Positions 6,644-14,676 of a stretch of DNA of 40,372 nt are shown here, piece by piece; within the stretch, counting starts at the first letter, position 1, and every line of letters starts with the position of its first letter. Below the pieces are notes generated by a model. The model was given only the letters and a program-made list of their open reading frames with translations, ran no database searches and had not been told where the DNA came from. The stretch comes from Synergistaceae bacterium (GTDB taxonomy: Bacteria > Synergistota > Synergistia > Synergistales > Aminobacteriaceae). The position numbers and the translations under genes are program-made. The stretch lies in assembly GCA_017448795.1 (NCBI GenBank), contig JAFSKV010000014.1, positions 1 to 40,372 on the forward strand, read 5' to 3'.

Positions 6644-8484
6644 CGATGATAACGATTAATGACAAAGAACAGTGCTGCGGCTGCAACGCCTGCGGTGATG
6701 TGTGCGCAAAAGGTGCAATAACATTCAGGACTGACGGCGAGGGAATCTGGTATCCCCATGTTGACCGTGAAAGGTGCGTCGGCTGCGGGCTGTGCGAGAA
6801 GGTCTGCCCTATCATCAACATAGGCAGCCTGAAACACAACGACTTGGAGAAGCCTGAATGTTACGCCGCCGAACACAAGAACCTTGAGGCAGTATTCGAC
6901 AGCACGTCAGGGGGGCTTTTCTCCGCATTAGCCGATTGCATGTACAGCCAGGGGGGCTATGTGGGGGGCGCGGTCTTCAACGAGGACTTGAGCGTGTCCC
7001 AGTTCATTTCCTGCGACAAGTCAGACCTTCCCCGCCTCAGAAGCTCAAAGTATGTGCAGAGCGACGCGCAGGGATTCTACAGGAAGGTGAAGGGGCTGCT
7101 TGATGCGGGCGAGCGTGTGCTTGTGTGCGGGACTCCGTGCCAGATGGCGGCGATGAGGGCGTTTCTTGGACGGGATTATGAGCGTCTCATCATTGCGGAT
7201 TTCGTGTGCCTGGGGATAAACTCGCCGTTAGTGTGGCGGAGGTTCATGGACTCGTTTGAGGAACGCTACGGGTCTCCTGTAGTGTCAGCGAAAGCCAAGT
7301 CCAAAGAATACGGCTGGCGCAATCTCACGCAGAAAGTAACGCTTGCTGACGGGCGGCAGATTTTCGAGACAAGGGATGTCTGCATGTACACTAAGGGCTA
7401 TATCGGGACTCACCTTTACACGAGGCCTTCATGCTACAGCTGCAAGTTCAAGGGATTTCCCCGTATGTCTGACATAACGCTCGCTGACTTCTGGGGGATA
7501 GAGAATTACAGCTCCGAGCTTGAGAAGAACTTGGGAACGTCCCTAGTGATGATAAACTCGGAGAAAGGCCGGGAATATTTCGGGAACATCAAGCCGCGAA
7601 TCAACTTCATACCGATGCCGTTCGAGGCTGTCCTTCCGGGAAACCCTGCTTTTGTCAGGCCTATAACACGGCTCAACAATGACCGTGCAGGATTTTTCCG
7701 CGACATAAAGACGATGCCGTTCGCCGAAGTTGTGGAGAAGTACAGCGTCCAGTCCCAGAACCCGAAGCAGAAGCTCAAGGCCGCCGTCAAGCGCACACTG
7801 AAACAGGCACTCCGTGCGCTGCGGTTCATCAAGCTCATAGCCAGCACAACGAGGCTTCATATCCCGGCCATGTTCAACACTTTGCGTTACAGCGGGATGC
7901 GCAACCTAATGCATGGCAGGGGGATAATATTCGGGACATGGTGCAAGCCTAATATCTCGCGCAAAGCTAAACTTGAGATTGACGGCCTCATGATTCTGGG
8001 AGCAAAGGGACGTTTCCCAAACAGCAAACTTGAGACGAGGCTTCTTGTTGCTGACGGGGGGACTCTCACGGTGAAGGGCAATATCTCTTTCGGTTACGGC
8101 GCGGACATTGAGATACTTGAAGGCGGCCGTCTCGTGCTTCACGGGAAGAAATACGTCTCCAGCGGCTCGAACATAGGGCTGACTCTCGTGTGCGGAAACA
8201 GGATAGAAATCGGCCATGACGTGCAGATAGGCAGGAACGTCCTTATCCGCGACAACAACGGAAGCCATTACATCAACCGCCAGGGCTACAAGAACTCATC
8301 ACCCGTTATAATCGGCGGGAAATCGTGGCTCTGCGAGTCCTGCGTTATAATGCCCGGCGTTAAGGTCGGTGAAGGCGCAATAGTCGGGGCAAAAGCATTC
8401 GTGATTTCGTCAGTCCCTGCCCGCTCTATGGTATCAGGCCACCCGGCAAAAGTCATAGACAGAAATATTCAGTGGAAGTATTGA
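6640..8484 (+). CDS. Ferredoxin-FrhB domain protein fused to a hexapeptide acyltransferase
   Basis: 614 aa with three parts. Residues 1-60 carry two 4Fe-4S motifs, C12-x2-C15-x2-C18-x3-C22 and C46-x2-C49-x2-C52-x3-C56. Residues of about 75-360 match the coenzyme F420 hydrogenase/dehydrogenase beta-subunit type (SGGLFSAL, VCGTPCQMAA, ADFWG), a family common in polysaccharide loci beside pyruvyl transferases. From about 440 to the end is a left-handed beta-helix of the maltose/nodulation O-acetyltransferase type (IGHDVQIGRNV, IGGKSWLCESC, GVKVGEGAIVGAKAFV, GHPAKVI). The two halves are usually separate proteins, so the fusion ties a redox step to an acyl transfer. It ends the operon, and the acyl group made by the KAS III/ACP/SDR genes is a natural donor candidate for the transferase half. 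Confidence 0.85.
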   Translation: MTMITINDKEQCCGCNACGDVCAKGAITFRTDGEGIWYPHVDRERCVGCGLCEKVCPIINIGSLKHNDLEKPECYAAEHKNLEAVFDSTSGGLFSALADCMYSQGGYVGGAVFNEDLSVSQFISCDKSDLPRLRSSKYVQSDAQGFYRKVKGLLDAGERVLVCGTPCQMAAMRAFLGRDYERLIIADFVCLGINSPLVWRRFMDSFEERYGSPVVSAKAKSKEYGWRNLTQKVTLADGRQIFETRDVCMYTKGYIGTHLYTRPSCYSCKFKGFPRMSDITLADFWGIENYSSELEKNLGTSLVMINSEKGREYFGNIKPRINFIPMPFEAVLPGNPAFVRPITRLNNDRAGFFRDIKTMPFAEVVEKYSVQSQNPKQKLKAAVKRTLKQALRALRFIKLIASTTRLHIPAMFNTLRYSGMRNLMHGRGIIFGTWCKPNISRKAKLEIDGLMILGAKGRFPNSKLETRLLVADGGTLTVKGNISFGYGADIEILEGGRLVLHGKKYVSSGSNIGLTLVCGNRIEIGHDVQIGRNVLIRDNNGSHYINRQGYKNSSPVIIGGKSWLCESCVIMPGVKVGEGAIVGAKAFVISSVPARSMVSGHPAKVIDRNIQWKY

Positions 8485-8488
8485 CGGC

Positions 8489-8497
8489 TGATATAAT
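8489..8497 (+). promoter_or_regulatory. Extended -10 promoter for dnaN
   Basis: TGaTATAAT lies in the 57-base gap after the glycan operon, about 45 bases before the dnaN ATG. No good -35 is seen, which is usual for extended -10 promoters. The same TGnTATAAT form recurs before other genes in the window. Confidence 0.6.
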
Positions 8498-8541
8498 TAT
8501 CGTTCACGGAAAAATTTCTATCACATTGGAGAATATCAGCC

Positions 8542-9807
8542 ATGAAACTTGAACTTGAACGTCAGGATTTCCTCAAGGCCTGGCAGACAGCCGAGAAGCT
8601 CGCAGGCACAAAGTCAGCAAAAGATTCCGCAAAAGGAGTCCTCATCACAGCCTCAGATGACAGCACAGTTATCTTGGAAGCGACTGACCTTAATACGTCA
8701 ATACGGTGCAAGGCAAAAGGCGCAAACGTCATAGAGCCGGGAATAGCAGTGATTCCCGCCGCAATATTCGGAGCGTCAATAAGGAAACTGGATACAGATG
8801 ATCTTGTTCTTGAGGTCAACTCAGAGCGCGGATTCCTCAACGCCGGGCGCAACAAAATGCGTTTTGCCGTCATATCGCCCGAACAGTTCCCCAGCATCCC
8901 GGAAAGCTCAGGCGCGGATACTGTGTGCGAAATTTCCGCCCCCCTCCTCGCAAAGACAATCACAGAAGGAAGCTCCGCCGCGTCTCAGCCCCAGGATTTC
9001 CCGAAGTATCTCGGTACATGCCTGCTCAGAACGTCAGAGATGACCCTGACAGCCGTATCAACAGACGGAAAAAGACTCTCACTCTCAAGAGCCATGTGCA
9101 ACGCTCTCAAGGATGAAGATTTGCTTCTGCCTGCACCTGCCCTGAAAGATTTTGCGAAGAATGCCGCCTCACTCAGCGCGGAAGAAAACGTGAAGATTCT
9201 TTCTGACGGCTCAACAGCATGGTTTGCCCTTGAGGATGCAGAGTACTCAATAAGGAGCGTAGACTCAGCCTTCCCGAAATTCGAGAGGATACTCAACGAC
9301 GAACGCCGCACAATTTTGCGCATAAAGGCTGGGGAACTCCTCAAAGCCCTTGAGCGCATCGACATCATAGCCAGCACGACAACCGCCCACATAATGGCAA
9401 TGGCACTCAATCCCGGCGGAGAAATGAGGATAACTGCCCGCGCTCCTGAACTGGGTACAGCAAGCGAGACATTACAGCCCGAAATTGAAGGCGGATATTT
9501 GCAGCTGGGCTTCAACGTCAGCTACTTCATGGACGGCTTGAAGGCCCTCGGAAATGAACAGGCCCTAATAGAGTTCAGCGGCGACGAAGGACAGACAAGA
9601 ATGAAGCGCGGCGGTTCTGATGATTTCCTTTATATGCTGATGCCCGCGAGACTCAGCCAGCAGGATGTTATGACCGATGAGGAAAGCGCGGATTTCAGCA
9701 GAGTGCCGGATGACCCAGTGTCAGCACCGGAACAGGAAGCATCACAGGAACAGGAGCAAGAGCAGCAGGACAGCCCGGAGGACAGCGGGTCAGACACGCC
9801 GTTTTAG
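8542..9807 (+). CDS. dnaN: DNA polymerase III beta subunit (sliding clamp) with acidic C-terminal tail
   Basis: Three-domain beta clamp, about 371 aa of core ending in the usual YMLMPARL. The start ATG has ttggag upstream. The ring clamp tethers the replicative polymerase and other DNA-processing proteins. Unusually, about 50 further residues follow the normal end. They are rich in Glu, Gln, Asp, Ser and Pro with no predicted fold, whereas most clamps stop at the MPxRL motif that borders the partner-binding pocket. The recF gene starts within two bases of the stop, as in the classic dnaN-recF pair, but dnaA is not upstream; a glycan operon sits there instead. Confidence 0.97.
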   Translation: MKLELERQDFLKAWQTAEKLAGTKSAKDSAKGVLITASDDSTVILEATDLNTSIRCKAKGANVIEPGIAVIPAAIFGASIRKLDTDDLVLEVNSERGFLNAGRNKMRFAVISPEQFPSIPESSGADTVCEISAPLLAKTITEGSSAASQPQDFPKYLGTCLLRTSEMTLTAVSTDGKRLSLSRAMCNALKDEDLLLPAPALKDFAKNAASLSAEENVKILSDGSTAWFALEDAEYSIRSVDSAFPKFERILNDERRTILRIKAGELLKALERIDIIASTTTAHIMAMALNPGGEMRITARAPELGTASETLQPEIEGGYLQLGFNVSYFMDGLKALGNEQALIEFSGDEGQTRMKRGGSDDFLYMLMPARLSQQDVMTDEESADFSRVPDDPVSAPEQEASQEQEQEQQDSPEDSGSDTPF

Positions 9808-9809
9808 CC

Positions 9810-10838
9810 TTGAGGATAGACAGGACGATAATACGCGGCTTCAGGAACCTGTCTTCATCAGCCGGCCCGGATTTCATGGCAGCTTGGAGTCCGGGCATAA
9901 ATTTGATTCTCGGCAGGAACGGCGCGGGCAAAACTAACCTTCTTGAGGCCTTGAGCATCATAACGGGCTGGGGAGCTTTCGGGAAAACGTCGGGTGTTGT
10001 CTCGTGGCAGAACCAGACCAGGAGGGCTTATATAGGCGCGGAAATTTCGGGCGAGGAAAGCCTCACTGTAAGCGCGGAAATCTCGTCGAGAATCTCTCTC
10101 AGGCTCAATGACAAGTCAGTATCATTCACGGAATTGCGGACATATGTACCGTCTGTGCTGTTTCTGTCCGGGAGTCTCAGCTTGATTGACGGCCCGCCCT
10201 CAGCAAGAAGAATGTTTGTCGACAGGTTATGTGCGCTGTTTGTGCCTCCTTTTGCGAAATGGCTTGCTGACTTCAAGAGTGTATTCCGTGCGCGGTCATT
10301 GATGCTGCGTCAGGGTAAGAATCATTCTGTTACTGATGAGGCTTATTGCAGGCTAGGGGGCTGGATAATGAACACGAGGCGGGCTGCTCTTGGCGAACTC
10401 GTGAAGATGATTCCGCCGGGGAAATTATCGCTTGATTTTGTTCCTGCCATGAATGCGCCGGGGTCTGAGTATCTCCGGGAGATGAGCGCGGCAAATTCTG
10501 AGCGTGAGAGATATGCACAGCGTCCGTTGTTCGGGCCGGGCTATGATGACCTTGTGATTACGGTTGCTGATACCGGGAGGCCTGCCAGTGAGTCATTGAG
10601 CCGGGGGCAGAAAAGGAGGCTCGTGCTGTACCTTCTGCTGACGGCCGGGCGGCTCATAGCTGAGAGGATGGGGCGTGAACCTGTGCTGCTGCTGGATGAC
10701 ATCACTGCGGAGCTTGACCGTGAAGGCAGGGAGTTCGCTTACAGGAAACTTGAGGCTGCCGGGTGGCAGGTGTTCCTGACCGCTCCTGAGAAGCCTTTTG
10801 CCACGAGGCGGAAATTCGGGGGTATTGAGCTTTCCTGA
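9810..10838 (+). CDS. recF: DNA replication and repair protein RecF
   Basis: 342 aa SMC-like ATPase. The Walker A motif GRNGAGKT is at residues 35-42, the signature LSRGQKRRLVLYLLL near 268, and Walker B with D-loop PVLLLDDITAELD near 297. It loads RecA at single-strand gaps through RecOR. The start is a TTG at 9810, two bases after the dnaN stop; no ATG lies nearby in frame and the N-terminus MRIDRTIIRGFRNL fits the family. The lack of a separate Shine-Dalgarno suggests translational coupling to dnaN. Length is slightly below the common 360 aa but all motifs are present. Confidence 0.95.
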   Translation: MRIDRTIIRGFRNLSSSAGPDFMAAWSPGINLILGRNGAGKTNLLEALSIITGWGAFGKTSGVVSWQNQTRRAYIGAEISGEESLTVSAEISSRISLRLNDKSVSFTELRTYVPSVLFLSGSLSLIDGPPSARRMFVDRLCALFVPPFAKWLADFKSVFRARSLMLRQGKNHSVTDEAYCRLGGWIMNTRRAALGELVKMIPPGKLSLDFVPAMNAPGSEYLREMSAANSERERYAQRPLFGPGYDDLVITVADTGRPASESLSRGQKRRLVLYLLLTAGRLIAERMGREPVLLLDDITAELDREGREFAYRKLEAAGWQVFLTAPEKPFATRRKFGGIELS

Positions 10839-10842
10839 CGGG

Positions 10843-10851
10843 TGATATAAT
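10843..10851 (+). promoter_or_regulatory. Extended -10 promoter for the VanY-type gene
   Basis: TGaTATAAT just after the recF stop, with ttgagc 15 bases upstream of the hexamer as a poor -35. The start codon at 10888 lies about 36 bases further on, with ggagga as RBS. Confidence 0.6.
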
Positions 10852-10887
10852 GCCCCAATCCCTTATCACAGAAAACAGGAGGAAATC

Positions 10888-11535
10888 ATGAGGAAACTTA
10901 TTCATTCATCGGCGGCTGTCTTGGCTGTTATGCTGCTCGCAGTTTGTGCTTCCGGGAAAAATCCCGTCAACTATATGGTTCTCGTCAACAAGAATCATGA
11001 GCTGCCTGCTGACTGGGAGGAGTCAATTGAGACCGTTCACACTGTAAATTCTGTGAGTGATGATGTCGTTGTGGAGGCAAAAGCATACGCTGCTTACCTG
11101 AGACTGAAGGATGACCTGGCTAGGAATGACGGCATTCATGTTGAGCTTGACTCGGCATTCCGCAGTGTGGCCGAACAGAAGGACATAATGAGGCGTTTCA
11201 CCGAGAAATACGGAGAGGATTACGCGCGGAGGACAGTCGCAATTCCGGGCTATTCCGAGCATCATACAGGGCTTGCCCTTGATCTCTATTTCCGCCTGGA
11301 CGGCAAGGATGTCTACTACAACGAGGACATGGTGAAGTACCCGGAAATCTGGGAGAAGATACACGCAAAACTGCCTGAATACGGCTTCATCCTGCGTTAT
11401 CCCGAAGGCAAAGAGACTATCACCGGCTACAGCTACGAGCCCTGGCACATCCGCTACGTTGACAGTGCTGACATTGCCCGGAAAATCACGGCTGACGGCC
11501 TCACGCTTGAGGAATATCTAGGCGCAACTGAGTAA
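10888..11535 (+). CDS. VanY-type D-alanyl-D-alanine carboxypeptidase (peptidase M15B), exported
   Basis: 215 aa with an N-terminal signal peptide (residues 1-22, ending near LLAVCASG). Cys20 gives a weak lipobox because Val precedes it. The zinc-peptidase motif SxHxxGxAxD is at residues 123-132 (His125, Asp132), and EPWHIRY supplies Glu184 and His187, so all M15 ligands and the catalytic Glu are present. It should trim the terminal D-Ala from peptidoglycan stem peptides in the periplasm. It has its own promoter and RBS (ggagga), so it is not read only from dnaN-recF. No van-type resistance genes are nearby, so a cell-wall housekeeping role is more likely than glycopeptide resistance. Confidence 0.9.
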   Translation: MRKLIHSSAAVLAVMLLAVCASGKNPVNYMVLVNKNHELPADWEESIETVHTVNSVSDDVVVEAKAYAAYLRLKDDLARNDGIHVELDSAFRSVAEQKDIMRRFTEKYGEDYARRTVAIPGYSEHHTGLALDLYFRLDGKDVYYNEDMVKYPEIWEKIHAKLPEYGFILRYPEGKETITGYSYEPWHIRYVDSADIARKITADGLTLEEYLGATE

Positions 11536-11560
11536 GGCTTTCACGGGGGAATGAATCTCA

Positions 11561-13444
11561 GTGTACCACGACACATATGAAGTAATCGTAATCGGCGGCG
11601 GCCACGCAGGATGTGAGGCGGCTCTTGCAAGTTCACGCATCGGCCTGCGTACTCTCATGCTCAATCTCAACATCGACAACACAGCCCTCATGCCCTGCAA
11701 CCCCTCAATAGGCGGCCCGGCAAAAGGCCATCTAGTCCGCGAAATCTCAGCATTAGGCGGCGAACAAGCACGGGCGGCTGACGCTTCTACCCTGATGATA
11801 CGCTGGCTCAACACGTCCAAAGGCGCGGCAGTCCGGGCACTCAGGGCGCAATGTGATCCGTTCACCTACAGCACGTATTACCGCAAACTTCTCACGTCAT
11901 CGCCAAATCTCGACATTCACCAGGACGAGGCGGCAGAGATTCTCACGCATTCCGGCAAGGTCTCAGGTGTCAGAACCCGGCACGGCTCACGCTATGAGGT
12001 CAGGGCTGTTGTTCTCGCTGGGGGTGTGTACATGGCCGGGCGTGTGTTCATGGGTAATGTGTCGTTTCCTTCCGGGCCGATGGGTCAGAAAAATTCGGAG
12101 CGTCTCACGGAAAATCTTGCTGACTTGGGCATAATGACCGGGAGAATGCGCACTGACACGACTCCCCGTCTCAACATCAACACGATAGACTTCACAGGGA
12201 TGAAGCCGCAGCTGTCAGAGCCTGAGCCGCTGTGCTTTGACTTGTGGGGACAAGGGAGGGTATACGGCCATGATTATGCGTGCTGGTTTTCGCGGACTAC
12301 TGAGGAAACTTACGACATACTAGCCCGGAATATCCTGCGTTCTCCGTTGGTTACTGGTGAGGTTGACGCGCACGGCCCGCGTTATTGCCCGTCGATTGAG
12401 GACAAGTTCCTGCGTTTTCCCGACCACATCACGCACCCGGTTGTGTTCGAGCCTGTATCACCGTCAAATAATGAAGTCTACGTGCAGAATTTCTCGACGA
12501 GCCTGCCTTATGACGTGCAAGCCGAGATGATTCACTCACTGCCTGGCTGTGAACACGCGAAAATCATCAAGCCCGGTTACGGAATAGAGTACACGTACAT
12601 TCACCCGTCTCAGCTTAAGCACTCGCTAGAACTCAGGGACATTCCCGGCCTTTTCTGCGCCGGGCAGGTCAACGGCACATCAGGCTACGAGGAAGCGGCG
12701 GCACAAGGACTTCTTGCGGGGATAAACGCGGCCATGTACGCGAAGGGTGAAGCCCCCCTGACTCTCGGACGTGATGAGGGATATTTGGGGGTATTGGTTG
12801 ACGACCTGACGACCAAGAACACCGATGAGCCTTACAGGATGCTTACGGGGAGATGCGAGCACAGGCTGCTTTTGCGTTGGGACAATGTCGCGCACAGGCT
12901 CTCACCTTACGGGAGGAAAGCGGGGCTGATTGATGACTCGCGGTGGGAGTTCTTGGAGGCCAGATTTTCGCGTGAGGATGAGGAGATTGCGCGGTTAAAG
13001 TCAGCAAAGATTTCACCGTCATCAGAAGCCGAGTCGTTGTGTGCAGAATATGACGCTGAGACAATCACGGAGACTATCCCGGCCGCCGAGTACCTCAAGC
13101 ACAGGGGGGCAACGTATGAGCTTGTGTGCAGGTTGTCGCCGCCTGAGACTGAGCTTGACCGCGAGGAAATTGCGCATGTTGAGACTGAGCTGCGTTACAC
13201 GGGGTATCTTGAGCGCGAGGCAAGAGTCGCAGGGAGGATGAAGAGTTTTGACGGGGCGAAAATCCCGGCAGATTTCGACTATGACAGTGTGAAGGGCTTG
13301 CGTGCAGAATCACTCCAGAAGCTGAAACGTTACAGGCCTGAGTCGCTGGGTCATGCGCTGAGGATTTCGGGGGTAACGCCTGTTGACGTGCAATTGATTT
13401 CGGTGATATTGGCGCGGAATGAGAGGGCATCGCGTGATGACTGA
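11561..13444 (+). CDS. mnmG: tRNA uridine-5-carboxymethylaminomethyl(34) synthesis enzyme MnmG (GidA)
   Basis: 627 aa, full family length. The FAD-binding motif GGGHAGCEAA is at residues 12-21, followed by the MnmG-specific MPCNPSIGGPAKGHLVRE and the later GLFCAGQVNGTSGYEEAAAQG. With MnmE it modifies U34 of several tRNAs in the cytoplasm, using FAD and a folate. The start is a GTG at 11561; no in-frame ATG fits, and a short ATG frame at 11551 is out of register. The following DciA-like gene overlaps its 3' end by 8 bases. Confidence 0.96.
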   Translation: MYHDTYEVIVIGGGHAGCEAALASSRIGLRTLMLNLNIDNTALMPCNPSIGGPAKGHLVREISALGGEQARAADASTLMIRWLNTSKGAAVRALRAQCDPFTYSTYYRKLLTSSPNLDIHQDEAAEILTHSGKVSGVRTRHGSRYEVRAVVLAGGVYMAGRVFMGNVSFPSGPMGQKNSERLTENLADLGIMTGRMRTDTTPRLNINTIDFTGMKPQLSEPEPLCFDLWGQGRVYGHDYACWFSRTTEETYDILARNILRSPLVTGEVDAHGPRYCPSIEDKFLRFPDHITHPVVFEPVSPSNNEVYVQNFSTSLPYDVQAEMIHSLPGCEHAKIIKPGYGIEYTYIHPSQLKHSLELRDIPGLFCAGQVNGTSGYEEAAAQGLLAGINAAMYAKGEAPLTLGRDEGYLGVLVDDLTTKNTDEPYRMLTGRCEHRLLLRWDNVAHRLSPYGRKAGLIDDSRWEFLEARFSREDEEIARLKSAKISPSSEAESLCAEYDAETITETIPAAEYLKHRGATYELVCRLSPPETELDREEIAHVETELRYTGYLEREARVAGRMKSFDGAKIPADFDYDSVKGLRAESLQKLKRYRPESLGHALRISGVTPVDVQLISVILARNERASRDD

Positions 13445-13910
13445 GGATGAGGGATTTAGCTTTGACTTGCGGCGGATGTTCCCGGAGGCTGTGAGGCGGG
13501 CTGAGATTCTGGAGAGGCTGAAGAGTTCTTGGCTGTCTGTTGTGAGGAAGCCTGCTATTGCGCGGGACTCCCGGCCTGTTGTGCTTGGTGCTGACAGTCT
13601 GACTGTTGAGGCAAGGGGGGAAATGGCACGTAGTCAGCTCACGAACATGAAGGGGAATATCACGCGTTTTCTTGAGCGCATGGGCTATGAGGCCGGGGAG
13701 AATTTCGCTGTGAGGGTTGTCGACAGTGTGAGAACCCGCCGGAAGGTTTCACGGAAGAAACACGCCCCCGTTGTCGTGGATGATGGGACTGTGAGGGAGT
13801 ATATGAGCGGTGCGCCTGACAGTCTCCCGGAGGACATCAACCGGGCTGTATCACACCTGAGGGCGTATCTTGAGGGGCGGAACGGCACTTTGCCGGGCAA
13901 TCACCGCTGA
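13437..13910 (+). CDS. DUF721/DciA-like protein
   Basis: 157 aa from the ATG at 13437, which has gagaggg upstream; an ATG at 13419 in the same frame would give 163 aa. The central part (W38-like LKSSWLSVVRKPAIARDSRPVVL and DSLTVEARGEMARSQLTNM) has the pattern of DUF721, the family of the DnaB helicase-loading factor DciA. This family is often encoded next to recF in bacteria that lack DnaC, which fits its place in the dnaN-recF neighbourhood. The C-terminus is basic then acidic and less conserved. It overlaps mnmG by 8 bases, so the two are cotranscribed. Confidence 0.7.
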   Translation: MTEDEGFSFDLRRMFPEAVRRAEILERLKSSWLSVVRKPAIARDSRPVVLGADSLTVEARGEMARSQLTNMKGNITRFLERMGYEAGENFAVRVVDSVRTRRKVSRKKHAPVVVDDGTVREYMSGAPDSLPEDINRAVSHLRAYLEGRNGTLPGNHR

Positions 13911-13938
13911 CCTGCAATGACTCTTTCACCCGCAGGCG

Positions 13939-13944
13939 TATAAT
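13939..13944 (+). promoter_or_regulatory. -10 box for ttcA-like gene; mRNA may be nearly leaderless
   Basis: TATAAT at 13939-13944 in a 46-base gap. The expected transcription start near 13951 is only about 6 bases before the ATG at 13957, and no Shine-Dalgarno is present. Confidence 0.5.
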
Positions 13945-13956
13945 GTACCGCAAAAA

Positions 13957-14676
13957 ATGCTCACACCCATAAATCACACATTACGCCGCAAAATCGGCCA
14001 AGCCCTCACACGCTGGCACATGATCTCACAGGGCGATAACATCCTCGTCGGACTCTCTGGCGGAAAAGACAGCCTCATCCTCCTTCACGCCCTCCACGAC
14101 TTCCAGCACAGAAGCCCCGTCAAGTTCTCACTATCAGCCCTCACCGTCAGACTCTCAGGCCTCGACATTTCACCCCTGCAATCATACTGCGAGTCCCTCA
14201 GCGTCCCTTACACTGTCATTGAACACGACATTATCGGCATCATTCACGCACGAAACGAGAAGTCCCCCTGCTCATTCTGCGCGAACATGAGGCGCGGTAT
14301 CATCAGCTCGTGGGCATCAAGGAACGGCTGCAACAAGCTCGCTTTAGGCCACACTCTGGACGACGCTGTTGAGACGTTCTTCATGAACCTGTTTCACGCA
14401 GGCCGGGCAAAAAGTTTCATTCCAAAAGTTTTGATGACAAGGACGGGCGTAACAGTCATAAGGCCGCTGGTTTTGTCGACAGAGTCAGCAATCATTGACG
14501 AGGTGAAACGCCTCAATCTCCCGGTAATCTCCAGCCCCTGCCCTTTTGCAGGCCACACAGAACGCCAGAGAATCCGCGGCTACATAGCCGGACTCAGGAA
14601 GGACATCCCGGACTTATACGGTAAAATATTGCACGCACTCGAAAATTTATCCGACTCCGAAAGCTGGCAATCATGA
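13957..14676 (+). CDS. TtcA-like PP-loop tRNA-thiolation ATPase
   Basis: 239 aa N-type ATP pyrophosphatase. The PP-loop SGGKDS is at residues 34-39, CSFC at 105-108, and a third cysteine at 195 (SSPCPFAGH). The three cysteines match the iron-sulfur cluster ligands of the TtcA/TtuA group, which thiolate cytidine 32 or uridine 54 of tRNA. Enterobacterial TtcA is longer (about 310 aa), so the exact substrate is not assigned. No RBS is seen before the start. The stop overlaps the mutS start by 4 bases (ATGA). Confidence 0.85.
   Translation: MLTPINHTLRRKIGQALTRWHMISQGDNILVGLSGGKDSLILLHALHDFQHRSPVKFSLSALTVRLSGLDISPLQSYCESLSVPYTVIEHDIIGIIHARNEKSPCSFCANMRRGIISSWASRNGCNKLALGHTLDDAVETFFMNLFHAGRAKSFIPKVLMTRTGVTVIRPLVLSTESAIIDEVKRLNLPVISSPCPFAGHTERQRIRGYIAGLRKDIPDLYGKILHALENLSDSESWQS

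Noticed and set aside
8485-8541. Replication origin next to dnaN
   Set aside because: No cluster of DnaA boxes and no dnaA gene; only one near match (ttatccacg near 4291) inside a gene.
10888-11535. Glycopeptide resistance locus (vanY)
   Set aside because: No vanH, vanA, vanX or VanRS-like genes are nearby; the gene stands alone with its own promoter.
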